From positions 930,001-994,000 of the forward strand of contig NZ_JBNAFU010000001.1 in NCBI RefSeq assembly GCF_049800835.1: a stretch of DNA of 64,000 bases. Direction: 5' to 3'. The notes under the pieces were generated by a model. The model had not been told where the DNA came from, searched no databases, and saw nothing but the letters and a program-made list of their open reading frames with translations. Numbering within the stretch: the stretch's first letter is position 1; the number at the start of each line of letters is the position of its first letter. This stretch comes from Dinoroseobacter sp049800835. Its GTDB lineage: Bacteria > Pseudomonadota > Alphaproteobacteria > Rhodobacterales > Rhodobacteraceae. Both the position numbers and the translations under genes were made by a program. This document shows positions 53,998 to 62,741 of the stretch, in pieces.

Positions 53998-54945
53998 ATG
54001 CTTTGCGCCTCCGCACATTGCACGAACTCGCTCAGCCTCGCGTCCGTAACGATGCGGGACAGCAACAAGACTGGCCTTTGCGGAGGATGCTCTGCGATCC
54101 TATCAAAGCACGCCCTCCCAATAGGCGGCTTCATCCCTTCCCCTGCCCTACGTTCCCTCGCGAAGCTGGTCATTGCCAAGACCAACCCCACGCAAGCCGA
54201 AATCTCAGAAGCTATCCGCCATGCAAGAGGCCCGAGCTACCCCAACGGTCCTTGGGATAAGCGCCCAGCGTACCGGGTGAACCCTCTCGTGCATGGGAGG
54301 GCCACAAGGCGTTTGCCGCATATCCTGCTGGGCCGCAGAAAGGCTCCAACCGAGGTCACCATAGCGGCGTCATACATCCATGCAGCCCTTGCTAGAAGTG
54401 TCATCGGAACCGGCCCGAGATACCAGCGTTTTCTCGCGGGTGCTTCATTCTACGGGCGTCGCGGGGTCTGCCCCCCGAAAGGCAGAAAAGAAGAGGTCTT
54501 CCATGGGGGTCGAAAGGGGATTGGCTACCGACTTAGTAGCACCGACTTCGCGATGCTGGGAACTCACGCCCTGCGGTCAGCCAACAAACTCGGGTTGACC
54601 TTAAAGGACCGCTTCCTCCTCGAGTTCATAATGGTCACGTATCAGCGTGGTGTTTCGGATGGTCTTTACCACCCACCGGTCTCTGTCCCGCGACATGCCA
54701 TCAAGACATGCCAAGCTGGGGACCACCCTCTCGACCATTTCCTAGCGGATAACTCAGGCGTACCGAGCCAATACCTCAGGAAGAACCGGAGAGCATCCGG
54801 CCTTATAGGCGGTCAGTGGCCAGTAGGAATTGATCCGTTGGACGAGCTTCTCCGCCACAACGATGCACCTCGGTCGGTACCTCCTGCAGAAGCGCTTCCG
54901 GTGAAGACGCCTGACACGAGGTGGATCTGGGCAAGCAAAGCCTAA
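53998..54945 (+). CDS. Unknown protein with N-terminal cysteine motif
   Basis: A 315-residue protein with a strong GGAGGTGA ribosome binding site. Four cysteines (CASAHC near residue 3 and CGGC near residue 28) could bind one zinc ion. The rest contains many Arg and His residues, with HALRSANKLGLTLKDRFLLE. No domain is recognised. It is the largest of the zinc-finger-type genes in the element, followed by the multi-zinc-ribbon gene. Confidence 0.72.
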   Translation: MLCASAHCTNSLSLASVTMRDSNKTGLCGGCSAILSKHALPIGGFIPSPALRSLAKLVIAKTNPTQAEISEAIRHARGPSYPNGPWDKRPAYRVNPLVHGRATRRLPHILLGRRKAPTEVTIAASYIHAALARSVIGTGPRYQRFLAGASFYGRRGVCPPKGRKEEVFHGGRKGIGYRLSSTDFAMLGTHALRSANKLGLTLKDRFLLEFIMVTYQRGVSDGLYHPPVSVPRHAIKTCQAGDHPLDHFLADNSGVPSQYLRKNRRASGLIGGQWPVGIDPLDELLRHNDAPRSVPPAEALPVKTPDTRWIWASKA

Positions 54946-55011
54946 CGGGCGTTGCAAGCAACTCTCTCAACCACCGCCGATCAAACACTCCGAGCACACG
55001 AGGTGAACGCC

Positions 55012-55842
55012 ATGCCCACCAAGCCGAAACCCAAGTCCGCCAAGGTATGCCTAGTGTGCGCGAAAGACTTCCTCGGTACACCCGCAGCCACCCGTTGCGA
55101 CGACTGCCGAAGTGAGGGCCTCAAGGTTCCAACAGAGCTAAAGAGCGTGAGAGCATCTCGCTCTCCTAGTGTGCGCCCAGCGGAGCGTTCAGCGAAGTGT
55201 CCGAGCAGCAAGCATACGCAAGTGCACGAACGAACGTGCGGAGCCTGTCTCGAGATATTCACCACACACAAGCCGAAGGCCCGTAGGTGCCCCACGTGCA
55301 TTGATGAGGACAGAAAGGTTCAACGCAGGATTTGCATTGAGTGCAACACCAGCTTCGCCCTGACCCATTCAGATCAAGTCAACTGCCAGTCATGCGCCTA
55401 CAGGCTTGAGATCGGTATCACTGATATGACCCCCGAGCAGCGCGAAAGGTTCCGCGCCCAGCGCCGTCTCGAGGACTTCAAGCGTAGACGCGACGGGCAG
55501 TTAGCCTGGCTGGATAACCGCGCCAACCCCCCAAGAGGATACCCCCGCATGAAAAAGGCCGACTCCAAGAGTACCCTGAGCAAACTCTGGATCGCCATCT
55601 GTGCGTCAGATGGTGCCGCCTCTGCATCCATCGTTCGATCCTTGGGGGCGGACATCCAGCAGGAAGACCGGGTCTCACTACTGGTAGCATTCTTCAGACT
55701 GAGGGTCGACGGATACCACCCCACCGCACTCGCCAAGTTATGCCCCGAGGCGCTTCTGGGCGGTGCGCTCAAGTACCAAACAAACAACATCGATTTACCA
55801 GCGGTGAGCCTCGGGCTGACCGGGAAGGAACAAACAAAATGA
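55012..55842 (+). CDS. Multi zinc-ribbon protein
   Basis: A 276-residue protein starting at ATG 55012 (GAGGTG upstream). Three CXXC pairs follow each other: VCLVCAK with RCDDC, TCGACLE with RCPTC, and ICIECNT with NCQSC, suggesting three zinc ribbons in residues 10-130. A basic helical part (RERFRAQRRLEDFKRRRDG) then leads to a globular C-terminus. Nucleic-acid binding is likely. Stop overlaps the next start (ATGA at 55839). Confidence 0.78.
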   Translation: MPTKPKPKSAKVCLVCAKDFLGTPAATRCDDCRSEGLKVPTELKSVRASRSPSVRPAERSAKCPSSKHTQVHERTCGACLEIFTTHKPKARRCPTCIDEDRKVQRRICIECNTSFALTHSDQVNCQSCAYRLEIGITDMTPEQRERFRAQRRLEDFKRRRDGQLAWLDNRANPPRGYPRMKKADSKSTLSKLWIAICASDGAASASIVRSLGADIQQEDRVSLLVAFFRLRVDGYHPTALAKLCPEALLGGALKYQTNNIDLPAVSLGLTGKEQTK

Positions 55843-56582
55843 CCGTAACAGCAGTCACCTTAGGCCACGACGGAGAGTTCACCGACGGCACGGTGTTCTC
55901 CAACAAGCAATACGCCTCGAGCGAGAACTATCGGAGCAATTCGGTCGAGGTTCACCGCGAGGGTATGACCACTGCCGTGCAGTCCATGGACGATCTACGA
56001 GATACCGATATCGTTGTCATCCAAGGGATGCAGATGGATGTGGCAGGCGCTAAGAGCTTGGGCGTTATCGATCAAGTTTTCTCCGCGAACCACTCTCCGC
56101 AGACAGTTGAGCAGGCTCAAGAAGCCGATGAAGTCTCCAGCAAATCCAACACAGGCTTTCCGGTTTACGACAACGCCGTTGACGGCCTGAACAGCGCGGT
56201 TGAAGCGGGAGTTATGCAAATGTCGGAAGCACTCATCTACGATACTTCCGTCGCCGAAGTTGCGGGGACAGGCATGGACATTGACGAAGCCGCCGCTGTC
56301 ATCGACGGTCTAGCATCAGGCGAAATAGCGGAAACTGAAGTTGATCCTGACACGCGATCCCTACTCAGCGCAGTCGAGCGATCCGTAGAGACAGCAGCCA
56401 CGGACGCAGCCCGTGCGGAACTTGGTCGCGGACAATTCGAAGAGCTTGAGACACTCTCGTCGGTACATCCGGGTGTCACCGCTGTGATCCGACAGTACGC
56501 GATTGACCGAGCGAGCGGTCGTGCCGCCGACACCACGTGGACCGACGTCTACCACCACGTCCGATCTGAACTTGGTCTCTGA
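55839..56582 (+). CDS. Unknown acidic protein
   Basis: A 247-residue protein rich in Asp, Glu, Ala and Ser. Segments DLRDTDIVVIQGMQMDVAG and EVDPDTRSLLSAVERSVETA appear globular. It is coupled to the zinc-ribbon gene by an ATGA overlap. No family is recognised. Confidence 0.75.
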   Translation: MTVTAVTLGHDGEFTDGTVFSNKQYASSENYRSNSVEVHREGMTTAVQSMDDLRDTDIVVIQGMQMDVAGAKSLGVIDQVFSANHSPQTVEQAQEADEVSSKSNTGFPVYDNAVDGLNSAVEAGVMQMSEALIYDTSVAEVAGTGMDIDEAAAVIDGLASGEIAETEVDPDTRSLLSAVERSVETAATDAARAELGRGQFEELETLSSVHPGVTAVIRQYAIDRASGRAADTTWTDVYHHVRSELGL

Positions 56583-56657
56583 TCTACGGGCTCAATGCTC
56601 ACACAGGAACACGAACCTGTACCGTGTCCTGTGCGGGCAAAGATGAAGGATCAAAGA

Positions 56658-56924
56658 ATGCTCAGCATATCCGAATGGGTGTGGGACACCGATATCCAGT
56701 CTGCGACCTTGGAAGTCGCTCGCTGCAGCAGGGAGACAGGCAACAGAGACTACTTCCTATCGACGGTCGAAACTGTAGAGCGCGGTCTGGACCCAGATAC
56801 CCGACAACCCCTCACGCAGACTGCTCTACGCAGTTGGAAACATCGTTGCCTAGCGCCCCCTGCCCCAGCCCGAGAGGAGGCCACAGATGCAGATCAGCCC
56901 CGCATCCTCGTTCCTCAGAGTTGA
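56658..56924 (+). CDS. Small protein with LDPxTxxPL motif
   Basis: An 88-residue protein. I choose ATG 56658, which has AAGGA eight bases upstream; 56595 has none. The segment GLDPDTRQPLTQTALRSWKH recalls QPLDPITQVPLWRELVALT in the gene at 57558, perhaps a shared small domain. It overlaps the next gene by 38 bases. Confidence 0.55.
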   Translation: MLSISEWVWDTDIQSATLEVARCSRETGNRDYFLSTVETVERGLDPDTRQPLTQTALRSWKHRCLAPPAPAREEATDADQPRILVPQS

Positions 56925-57414
56925 CCATCTCAAGACGCTTCCGCGAGAGGTTACAGAAGGCTTCATCGTTAACTACACAAACACCATCGCTGACCCTCGG
57001 ATCGACGCTCACTTCTTCGATCACCTCGACGCCCAGCGCGGGTTCCTTGGGTGCGCGTTTCACTACATCGTCAAAACCAACGGAACGGTCGAGCTCGGGC
57101 GCGACCCTCTCACCGTTTCAACGAGAAGCAAGAACCACTTCGTTAGGGCAACACAGATAATGATCGGTGTGGTCGGGGGCCTCGATCATGAGACCGGCAA
57201 AGCGTCCAAGACGATTACGAAGGAGCAAGAAGCCGCTGTCGAGAACCTCATGCGACTGTTCACGGATGCACTCGGGGTCCCCTTAGCAGTGAGCTCATAC
57301 GTGTCCCTGTCAGCCGACGAGCTAGAGCAAAACCACCTCGATCATCTGGCTGCAGAAGAGGAAGAGATGCTTCTGGAAGATGCGATGAACGAACTCGAAC
57401 GAAACAAGCCCTAA
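56887..57414 (+). CDS. T7-lysozyme-like (amidase_2 fold) protein lacking catalytic residues
   Basis: A 175-residue protein with a strong GGAGG site. Residues 24-145 align along their length with T7 lysozyme: EGFIVNYTNT, FLGCAFHYIVKTNGTVELGR and IGVVGGLD are clear. From memory of T7 lysozyme, the zinc ligands His17, His122 and Cys130 are Asn29, Ser137 and Asp144 here, Tyr46 is Phe58 and Lys128 is Ser142. So amidase activity is unlikely. The last 30 residues are an acidic helix (AAEEEEMLLEDAMNELE). T7 lysozyme also inhibits phage RNA polymerase, which offers a non-enzymatic role. Confidence 0.72.
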   Translation: MQISPASSFLRVDHLKTLPREVTEGFIVNYTNTIADPRIDAHFFDHLDAQRGFLGCAFHYIVKTNGTVELGRDPLTVSTRSKNHFVRATQIMIGVVGGLDHETGKASKTITKEQEAAVENLMRLFTDALGVPLAVSSYVSLSADELEQNHLDHLAAEEEEMLLEDAMNELERNKP

Positions 57415-57482
57415 CACCTACCTCACATGTGCAAATGCAGCTCAAAAGATCATTGATTTTATTGAGAAATTTGCGTCACGAA

Positions 57483-57536
57483 ACAGGGATGGAGACCTCC
57501 CGGCTATCACCATAGCTGACGGGCCGTAATCCCTGT
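57483..57536 (+). ncRNA. Nested hairpin in the leader of the 57558 gene
   Basis: Three nested stems: ACAGGGAT/ATCCCTGT (57483-57490 with 57529-57536), CCCG/CGGG (57499-57502 with 57520-57523) and GCTAT/ATAGC (57503-57507 with 57512-57516) closing a CACC loop. It ends 21 bases before the start codon, so it may be a cis-acting leader or a protein-binding RNA. No known riboswitch is recognised. Confidence 0.6.
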
Positions 57537-57557
57537 CTCACAACCTCAGGAAAACCC

Positions 57558-57965
57558 ATGTCCACCTCAGAACCAGTCGCTCTGTACAAGAGCGGCACCC
57601 CTTTGCGTGCCAACTCGAAACAACACAAGGAAGACCTACGGACCATCCGGGCCGCAACTCGGAAGATGGAAACCGCTGAGCGGCTTGTGCGCAAGCGACG
57701 GGACGACAGATTTGTTGCTCGTGTTGATGCGATGCTCTTCGAACTGCACGGCCGCAGAAAGCGGTATCCCTACGATCAAACGGCAGCGTTACAACTCGCC
57801 TACTTGGTCGATCAACCTTTGGACCCGATAACCCAGGTTCCCCTCTGGCGAGAACTAGTAGCCCTTACCAAGCACAGCCGGGTTGATCGCGCGACCTTCC
57901 TCAAGTTTGCGCGAAACATCCTTTGCCAACACAGCCTCTACGACAAGAAGTGGGTGTCTGATTGA
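57558..57965 (+). CDS. Unknown basic protein of the element
   Basis: A 135-residue protein, helical and rich in Arg and Lys (EDLRTIRAATRKMETAERL). It contains QPLDPITQVPLWRELVALT, similar to a segment of the gene at 56658. Leader CTCAGGAAAACCC before ATG resembles that of the 58035 gene. No family recognised. Confidence 0.68.
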   Translation: MSTSEPVALYKSGTPLRANSKQHKEDLRTIRAATRKMETAERLVRKRRDDRFVARVDAMLFELHGRRKRYPYDQTAALQLAYLVDQPLDPITQVPLWRELVALTKHSRVDRATFLKFARNILCQHSLYDKKWVSD

Positions 57966-58034
57966 CACCTTGCGAGACCGGAGCCTGCTTGGCGTCCGAC
58001 CCGCGACCTACACAACCCAACACCTCAAGAAAAC

Positions 58035-58322
58035 ATGGAGCCAACAATGGCGAAACAAACACGCGAAAAGACCGTTGAAGAAGCGGACCCGGAGCTGTCC
58101 ACATGGGACATGGCCGTCGCTTGTCTCACGGCACTCCGTCAAACACACGCCCAAGCGCTTAGCGAGCGCAGCGAAATTTTGGCTGAGAGCGGACAGAACC
58201 CCTACGCTGCCGGGGTTGGTGTAAAAACCGACATCGCGCTGGCGGTTCAAGAAGCTGAGCAAGAGCTTGAGTGGACACTTTCTCGAGTGGCTAAATCCAA
58301 CAACCTGCCGCTCCCCAAGTGA
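58035..58322 (+). CDS. Small helical protein, paralogue of the next gene
   Basis: A 95-residue protein. STWDMAVACLTALRQTHAQ, then KTDIALAVQEAEQELEWTL and LPLPK, match the layout of the next protein. ATG 58035 is preceded by CCTCAAGAAAAC; ATG 58047 is an alternative. Confidence 0.62.
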   Translation: MEPTMAKQTREKTVEEADPELSTWDMAVACLTALRQTHAQALSERSEILAESGQNPYAAGVGVKTDIALAVQEAEQELEWTLSRVAKSNNLPLPK

Positions 58323-58324
58323 CC

Positions 58325-58621
58325 ATGGAGAACTCTTACTTACCCCCGTCCCGGCCCTCGGAAAACCTCACTGCCTCCTCCGCCACTTGGAAAGAACTCC
58401 TTAATACCATCGGCGACCTAAGACGCATCAGAACACAGCTTCTTGCTGAGGCAGAGCAAGCCCGACAGCAACGACCTCAGTTGGTATTCCTGCCTGCCAA
58501 AACAGATCGCCAACGACTCGCCACGTCGGTCGCCGAAGCGTCTGGGAAGTTACTGCAGGACATCCGCCAAACAGCCAAGCAACGAAGCATCGAGCTCCCC
58601 TCTGAGTATCGCGAGTTTTGA
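58325..58621 (+). CDS. Small helical protein, paralogue of the preceding gene
   Basis: A 98-residue protein: ATWKELLNTIGDLRRIRTQ, KTDRQRLATSVAEASGKLL and IELPSEYREF align with the upstream gene. A GTG six bases earlier (58319) is also possible and would overlap its neighbour by four bases. Confidence 0.62.
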   Translation: MENSYLPPSRPSENLTASSATWKELLNTIGDLRRIRTQLLAEAEQARQQRPQLVFLPAKTDRQRLATSVAEASGKLLQDIRQTAKQRSIELPSEYREF

Positions 58622-58987
58622 GCCCTTCTTGCCCAACAAGAAACAAGCAAAACACCACCTCCATTCCTGCAAGGCACAGAATCTATCAAGGTTGGCTTAC
58701 ACAGGTGCTTCCCTACACTGGCAGCGCTCGACCGGGTGTCGGAGGTCCGGTTTGCAGGACTTTCTCGACTTTCGCCGCGATTGCACCAACGGCGGCTCTC
58801 GTGAGAGCGCCAAAATCGGTCGTTTTCGCTCCGGCCACAAACCCTTTGCACAATCCAACACTTGGACGGTCTTCTAGCTAACAGGGAGGAGAAGCTAGTC
58901 ATAATCACTGACATACAGTGTTTGTTGTGCTTTACCTCATGATCTTTGACGCCTAGTCCAGTTAGATCTACGGCATTTCAAAGTAGT
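58622..58987. other. Spacer between converging genes
   Basis: No convincing gene. A hairpin GCTCTC-GT-GAGAGC (58795-58808), extended by GGC/GCC, may serve as a barrier between the converging transcripts; it has no T run. Confidence 0.45.
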
Positions 58988-60319
58988 TCACAGAATCCCG
59001 AACATGGTCAGTAATGATTTAGCCTTCTTATAGAGTTCAGAAGTCGTTTCGATTCTTTCGAGAAGCGAACCGAAGCGAGTCAAACAGGATTTAATGAAGC
59101 CTTCTTCAGCGTCTGCGCCCTTCGATATCTCGTCACGTGCTGATTGAATGAAACGCAGATAGGTTTCCTTTTCCTCTAGCTCTGAACGCTCTAGGATTGC
59201 TATCAGGTCATCTATTTCATCCACCACAGCTTGTGTGGACCTCTCTGCGCCGAGGTTACCCACCGTGCTGCTCGAGATTTCGGCACCTTTCGCGTGCTCT
59301 CCTTGCGTCGCGCCGGGCGAGTTCGTCTGTACGTATTTTGAGCTCATGTCCACAATCTCCGAAATTATGGTAATATTTCCTTGGTTTGTATTGCGAGCCG
59401 CGCCAGCCAGCTCACCAAGAAGCACCTTGTAGCTTTCCGCTACTGCTCGTTGTGTCTCGGCCTCATGTTTGGCCATAGATAGCCTCTGGTCAAGCGCAGA
59501 TAGTATAAGCCTGTGTTCTGGACTATCGATCTCAACGGGTAGATCGGAGAAGTCACCACCGTTGCGCACTCGCTCAATGTACTCGGCTAAGTCAGATTTT
59601 ACTTCTGAAGAGGTGATCTCTGTCTTTGCATCCAAAATGGTGAATTTCACCCCCACTCTGTCCTTTAAGGACGTATCGAGGGAAACAGATATACCGTATC
59701 CTCTCAACTTCGCGAAGCTTTCGAAACCAAGCATCGCTTCCCGAAACATTGCCTTTTTTTCTTCACCAACGTGAAAGTAGGTAAATTCGTGAGGCATCTC
59801 ATTTGTTGGACCTCGCCTTCCAATGAACTCACCATCATCCATTCTGACTTGCTGAAGGTTAAAGATGCTTCTGACCGCGTTTTCCACGGCAACAACAATC
59901 ATTGTCACGGCATCCAAAAAGCGGCGAAGAAAGGCGAGGCCAGAGTTCGAACGGAAGTAAAGCCAAAGCGAGATCAAGAAAACCCAGAATATGGCCGAGG
60001 ACACTGCGATTTCACGCAGAGCGACTCCAACGCTACCTGATGGGATTTCAGAACGCAGGTATTCGTACAAGTTGTACCGTTGACAAATATCCACCTGCCG
60101 GAAGTAGAAAGCGGTGCTCTGACACTCCAATAACGCGCCGAGCACCCGGCCCAATGCGTGTTCGAGAGTTCGAGGGCTTTCGACGCTAATGCCTACTGCT
60201 TTATCGAGTACAACGCAGGATGCGAACAGATAGGTTAGCACCAAACGAAAGACGATCATTCCAAAGGGCGATTTTCGTTGGTCAACACCTTTGTTAATCT
60301 GTATGTCATCTGAAGGCAT
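58988..60319 (-). CDS. Membrane protein with large cytosolic C-terminus
   Basis: A 443-residue protein on the minus strand. Two hydrophobic spans are near residues 21-42 (MIVFRLVLTYLFASCVVLDK) and 103-122 (EIAVSSAIFWVFLISLWLYF), possibly a third near 129-147. Residues 170-440 are soluble, with helical segments and a Gly/Ser/Asn-rich linker (QTNSPGATQGEHAKG), ending YKKAKSLLTMFGIL. No family recognised. Its strand, size and AT-rich codons set it apart from the rightward genes; a cargo gene, perhaps for defence, is plausible. Confidence 0.75.
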   Translation of the reverse strand: MPSDDIQINKGVDQRKSPFGMIVFRLVLTYLFASCVVLDKAVGISVESPRTLEHALGRVLGALLECQSTAFYFRQVDICQRYNLYEYLRSEIPSGSVGVALREIAVSSAIFWVFLISLWLYFRSNSGLAFLRRFLDAVTMIVVAVENAVRSIFNLQQVRMDDGEFIGRRGPTNEMPHEFTYFHVGEEKKAMFREAMLGFESFAKLRGYGISVSLDTSLKDRVGVKFTILDAKTEITSSEVKSDLAEYIERVRNGGDFSDLPVEIDSPEHRLILSALDQRLSMAKHEAETQRAVAESYKVLLGELAGAARNTNQGNITIISEIVDMSSKYVQTNSPGATQGEHAKGAEISSSTVGNLGAERSTQAVVDEIDDLIAILERSELEEKETYLRFIQSARDEISKGADAEEGFIKSCLTRFGSLLERIETTSELYKKAKSLLTMFGIL

Positions 60320-60514
60320 TTAGTTGGCACTCTTCTCTATGTGCTTCATCGGTGAATTGAGCGGACATCTAAAGCATAGCGCCTGCGGGGCCTTATTGCT
60401 GTAAAGCTGATAATCCAAGCCAGAGCACAATTATCTAGATCGGAAATTTGTTGCGTCAGTGAGGTTCTGGGCTTCGGCTGACCACCTGCTGCGTCTGAAG
60501 TACAAGGATGCTGA

Positions 60515-61183
60515 TTAACTAGGTCTTGTATAGCCATCATCGTACCGGCCTCCCCGCGCCACTATCTCCAACCCATCATCTCGCAATGGCCTCTGAAGCC
60601 TCAGCGCCTCATCTTTGGGGGCGCGGAGCCATGTTTGAACCTCGTCCTGGTTCGTCAGAATGACCGGCATGGCTTTGGGGTGGATGGGCTTCACGACCGC
60701 GTTCGCATCGGTCGTCAGGAAGCCGTAAAGATTGTCTGTGGTTTCGCCCTCCTTCACCTTCCTGATAGATGTCCATCGCGTCCAGATACCCGCAAAGAAA
60801 GCCAGAGGACGGCTTTCATCCAGCGCAAACCAAATCGGACCCTTCTTCATATCGGGCAAGACGCCCGGTTCAGAAAAACTCGTGAACGGGACCACGCACC
60901 TGTTCTCTGGCCCTAGCCAACGCCGCCAGTGCCCGGAGGCGGTGTTCCTGATGTTCGTCAGCCCCGGATCGCGTCCACTGGCAGAAAGGCGGCTTTTCGG
61001 AGAAGGCATACCCCATCGCATCATTGTCAGCTCTGGTCCTCCGTCCTTCTGTCGGACAACTGGTGCCATCTGGTCGGGGTAGATCCCCGGTAGAGAGGGA
61101 AGGTTTCCGGTGGAATCGTTGAGTCCTTCGAAAAGCTGTCGGATCGCATCCTGAGCCTTTGTCATCGAGTACAGATTGCACAT
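60515..61183 (-). CDS. SRAP-family (YedK/HMCES-like) protein
   Basis: A 222-residue SOS-response-associated peptidase family protein that crosslinks to abasic sites in single-stranded DNA. It begins MCNLYS, giving the catalytic Cys2; NIRNTASGHWRRW, RCVVPFTSFSEP and the active-site His in IHPKAMPVIL are family marks. It follows the 91-residue gene by 20 bases, so the two are probably co-transcribed. A SRAP gene on a mobile element may protect its DNA during replication. Confidence 0.93.
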   Translation of the reverse strand: MCNLYSMTKAQDAIRQLFEGLNDSTGNLPSLPGIYPDQMAPVVRQKDGGPELTMMRWGMPSPKSRLSASGRDPGLTNIRNTASGHWRRWLGPENRCVVPFTSFSEPGVLPDMKKGPIWFALDESRPLAFFAGIWTRWTSIRKVKEGETTDNLYGFLTTDANAVVKPIHPKAMPVILTNQDEVQTWLRAPKDEALRLQRPLRDDGLEIVARGGRYDDGYTRPS

Positions 61184-61203
61184 GGTTCACCTTTGGCTGC
61201 GCC

Positions 61204-61479
61204 TCAGCGCATTGGGCCTTCGTATCTCTCGCCAATCAAGGTGATATGGGGGCAACCCGCGACAAACATCACTGCGGTGTGCAAGTCACGAAAGTAGATG
61301 TTCACTGCACGTGTGGATGACCAGAGTGTTTTGGGGGCGCTGGCATAGTTGTGGCTGCCGACGTGCTTTTGCAGCCAGACGCGGGTCGCCTCGTTTTTTT
61401 CTGGCGTAGCCTTGACCGTTATTCGCACGGGGAACTCGCGGTCGATGATATCATATCGGTGTGGTTTTCGGCTTCCCAT
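61204..61479 (-). CDS. Small protein upstream of the SRAP gene
   Basis: A 91-residue protein from ATG 61479 (MGSRKPHRYDIIDREFPVRI). A longer frame to 61503 is possible. The sequence is compact and globular, with VWLQKHVGSHNYAS and VMFVAGCPHITLIGERYEG. No family recognised. Confidence 0.6.
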   Translation of the reverse strand: MGSRKPHRYDIIDREFPVRITVKATPEKNEATRVWLQKHVGSHNYASAPKTLWSSTRAVNIYFRDLHTAVMFVAGCPHITLIGERYEGPMR

Positions 61480-61633
61480 AAAGTGAGAACATTTCAGGAA
61501 CAACCTGTGATCGCAACACTATCCTTCAACTTGCTCTCGACCGTTGAGGCGGCACGTTACCGTCTTGCCCCCCATAAGCTGATCGCGTTCAGTTCTTCGC
61601 TGATTGTCCGCCGGGTTCATCGTATTTGGACGG

Positions 61634-61903
61634 ATGGAGTCCGTTGAGGCGTCCTTCGCGCCACCGGCAGCGATAGTGTGTCCGTCGAATACCCGGTCAA
61701 CACGGCCCCTGATCTCGCAGTACCGCCGGAAGGCCAAGAGTGAACTCCCGGAACTCAAGGAACTCGAGGTGCAAGCCAAGCGGGACGCCTCCGGGCTCCT
61801 ACGTCAGCAGAACCGAGAGTTCGACGCGATCCGCTTCCAAACTGTTCAGCAGATCGAAGCTGAGTTGTTCAGCGTGCCGAGCATCGAGGATGTGCAACAA
61901 TAA
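61634..61903 (+). CDS. Small protein, possibly truncated
   Basis: An 89-residue frame ending in an acidic helix (QLIEAELFSVPSIEDVQQ-like end). LISQYRRKAKSELPELKELE and RDASGLLRQQNREFD are charged and helical. The beginning is doubtful: several starts between 61604 and 61634 are possible. A good terminator follows, supporting a real transcript. Confidence 0.45.
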   Translation: MESVEASFAPPAAIVCPSNTRSTRPLISQYRRKAKSELPELKELEVQAKRDASGLLRQQNREFDAIRFQTVQQIEAELFSVPSIEDVQQ

Positions 61904-61909
61904 GAAAGG

Positions 61910-61939
61910 AAGGAGCATTCGGTGAATTCCTCCTTTTTT
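61910..61939 (+). terminator. Intrinsic terminator
   Basis: AAGGAG pairs with CTCCTT and an inner ATTC with GAAT, with a GGT loop; a run of T follows (to 61939). It is seven bases after the preceding stop, between genes on opposite strands. Confidence 0.8.
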
Positions 61940-61962
61940 GGGTCGCCTGAGCCTGACCTGCG

Positions 61963-62496
61963 TCAAAGGTTCTGTCGAACAACCAGCCTCATTGTGTGCA
62001 GTTCCTTGAGGCACTGATCAGCCCAACGAACGCAGTTCTCTTCCACCTTCATTGGGTCATCAAAGAAATCCCTGAGCCAGTCCTTCGACCACTGCACAGG
62101 GCTCTCAGTCACCTGCTCGACCTCTTCGTAGCACTTGTCTCCTGTGGAGTATTGGTTATCGAAAACAATCCCACGTTCTGTCCACTTCTGCCAGATCACT
62201 CGACCCATCGCTCGATGCAGCTTGTGTGCTTCCGCCTGATCGCCCTGACCTTCCGCCTCAGCCTTAGATACGGTTTCCATACCAACTGCAGCAAAAAGGA
62301 AGGCCTCCAAGGTTATCAGCCGTTTTGCCGAGAACCCGTCCAGCTTAGTCAGAGGTACACCGAGAGCCTCAGCATCAAGGTAGTTTTCAGAACCTTCGGC
62401 GGGCCCACCGCTGACGACAAGCGCCTCATAGAGGTTGTTCGCAAACTCCTCGTGGTATGGCGGCTTCTCTTTGAGCAGCTCTCTGAACCATCCCAT
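61963..62496 (-). CDS. Unknown protein near the right end of the element
   Basis: A 177-residue protein from ATG 62496 (GAGGA upstream). It is helical: WFRELLKEKPPYHEEFANN, LITLEAFLFAAVGMETVSKA and DWLRDFFDDPMKVEENCV. No signal peptide or known domain. It is the last gene of the element before attR. Confidence 0.68.
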   Translation of the reverse strand: MGWFRELLKEKPPYHEEFANNLYEALVVSGGPAEGSENYLDAEALGVPLTKLDGFSAKRLITLEAFLFAAVGMETVSKAEAEGQGDQAEAHKLHRAMGRVIWQKWTERGIVFDNQYSTGDKCYEEVEQVTESPVQWSKDWLRDFFDDPMKVEENCVRWADQCLKELHTMRLVVRQNL

Positions 62497-62741
62497 GGTC
62501 GTCCTCTTAGAAACAATGAAAGCTGGAGCCTTGTCTAAGTTACCGTGCACCGAAAGGCGCTGGTTGCCAAGCGCGGAGACCGGCTTCAATAAGGCTACAG
62601 AAACCCGAAGCTCAACTTCTCCACGGCTTCTTGCCTCACTTTCAGGCTAGGCCCAGTTCCATACTGCCCAGCGACATCGCCAGAGCCATGCCCGTGATGA
62701 AGTCGTTGACCTCTTTGAATACCCCTGCTTGCTACTATTTT

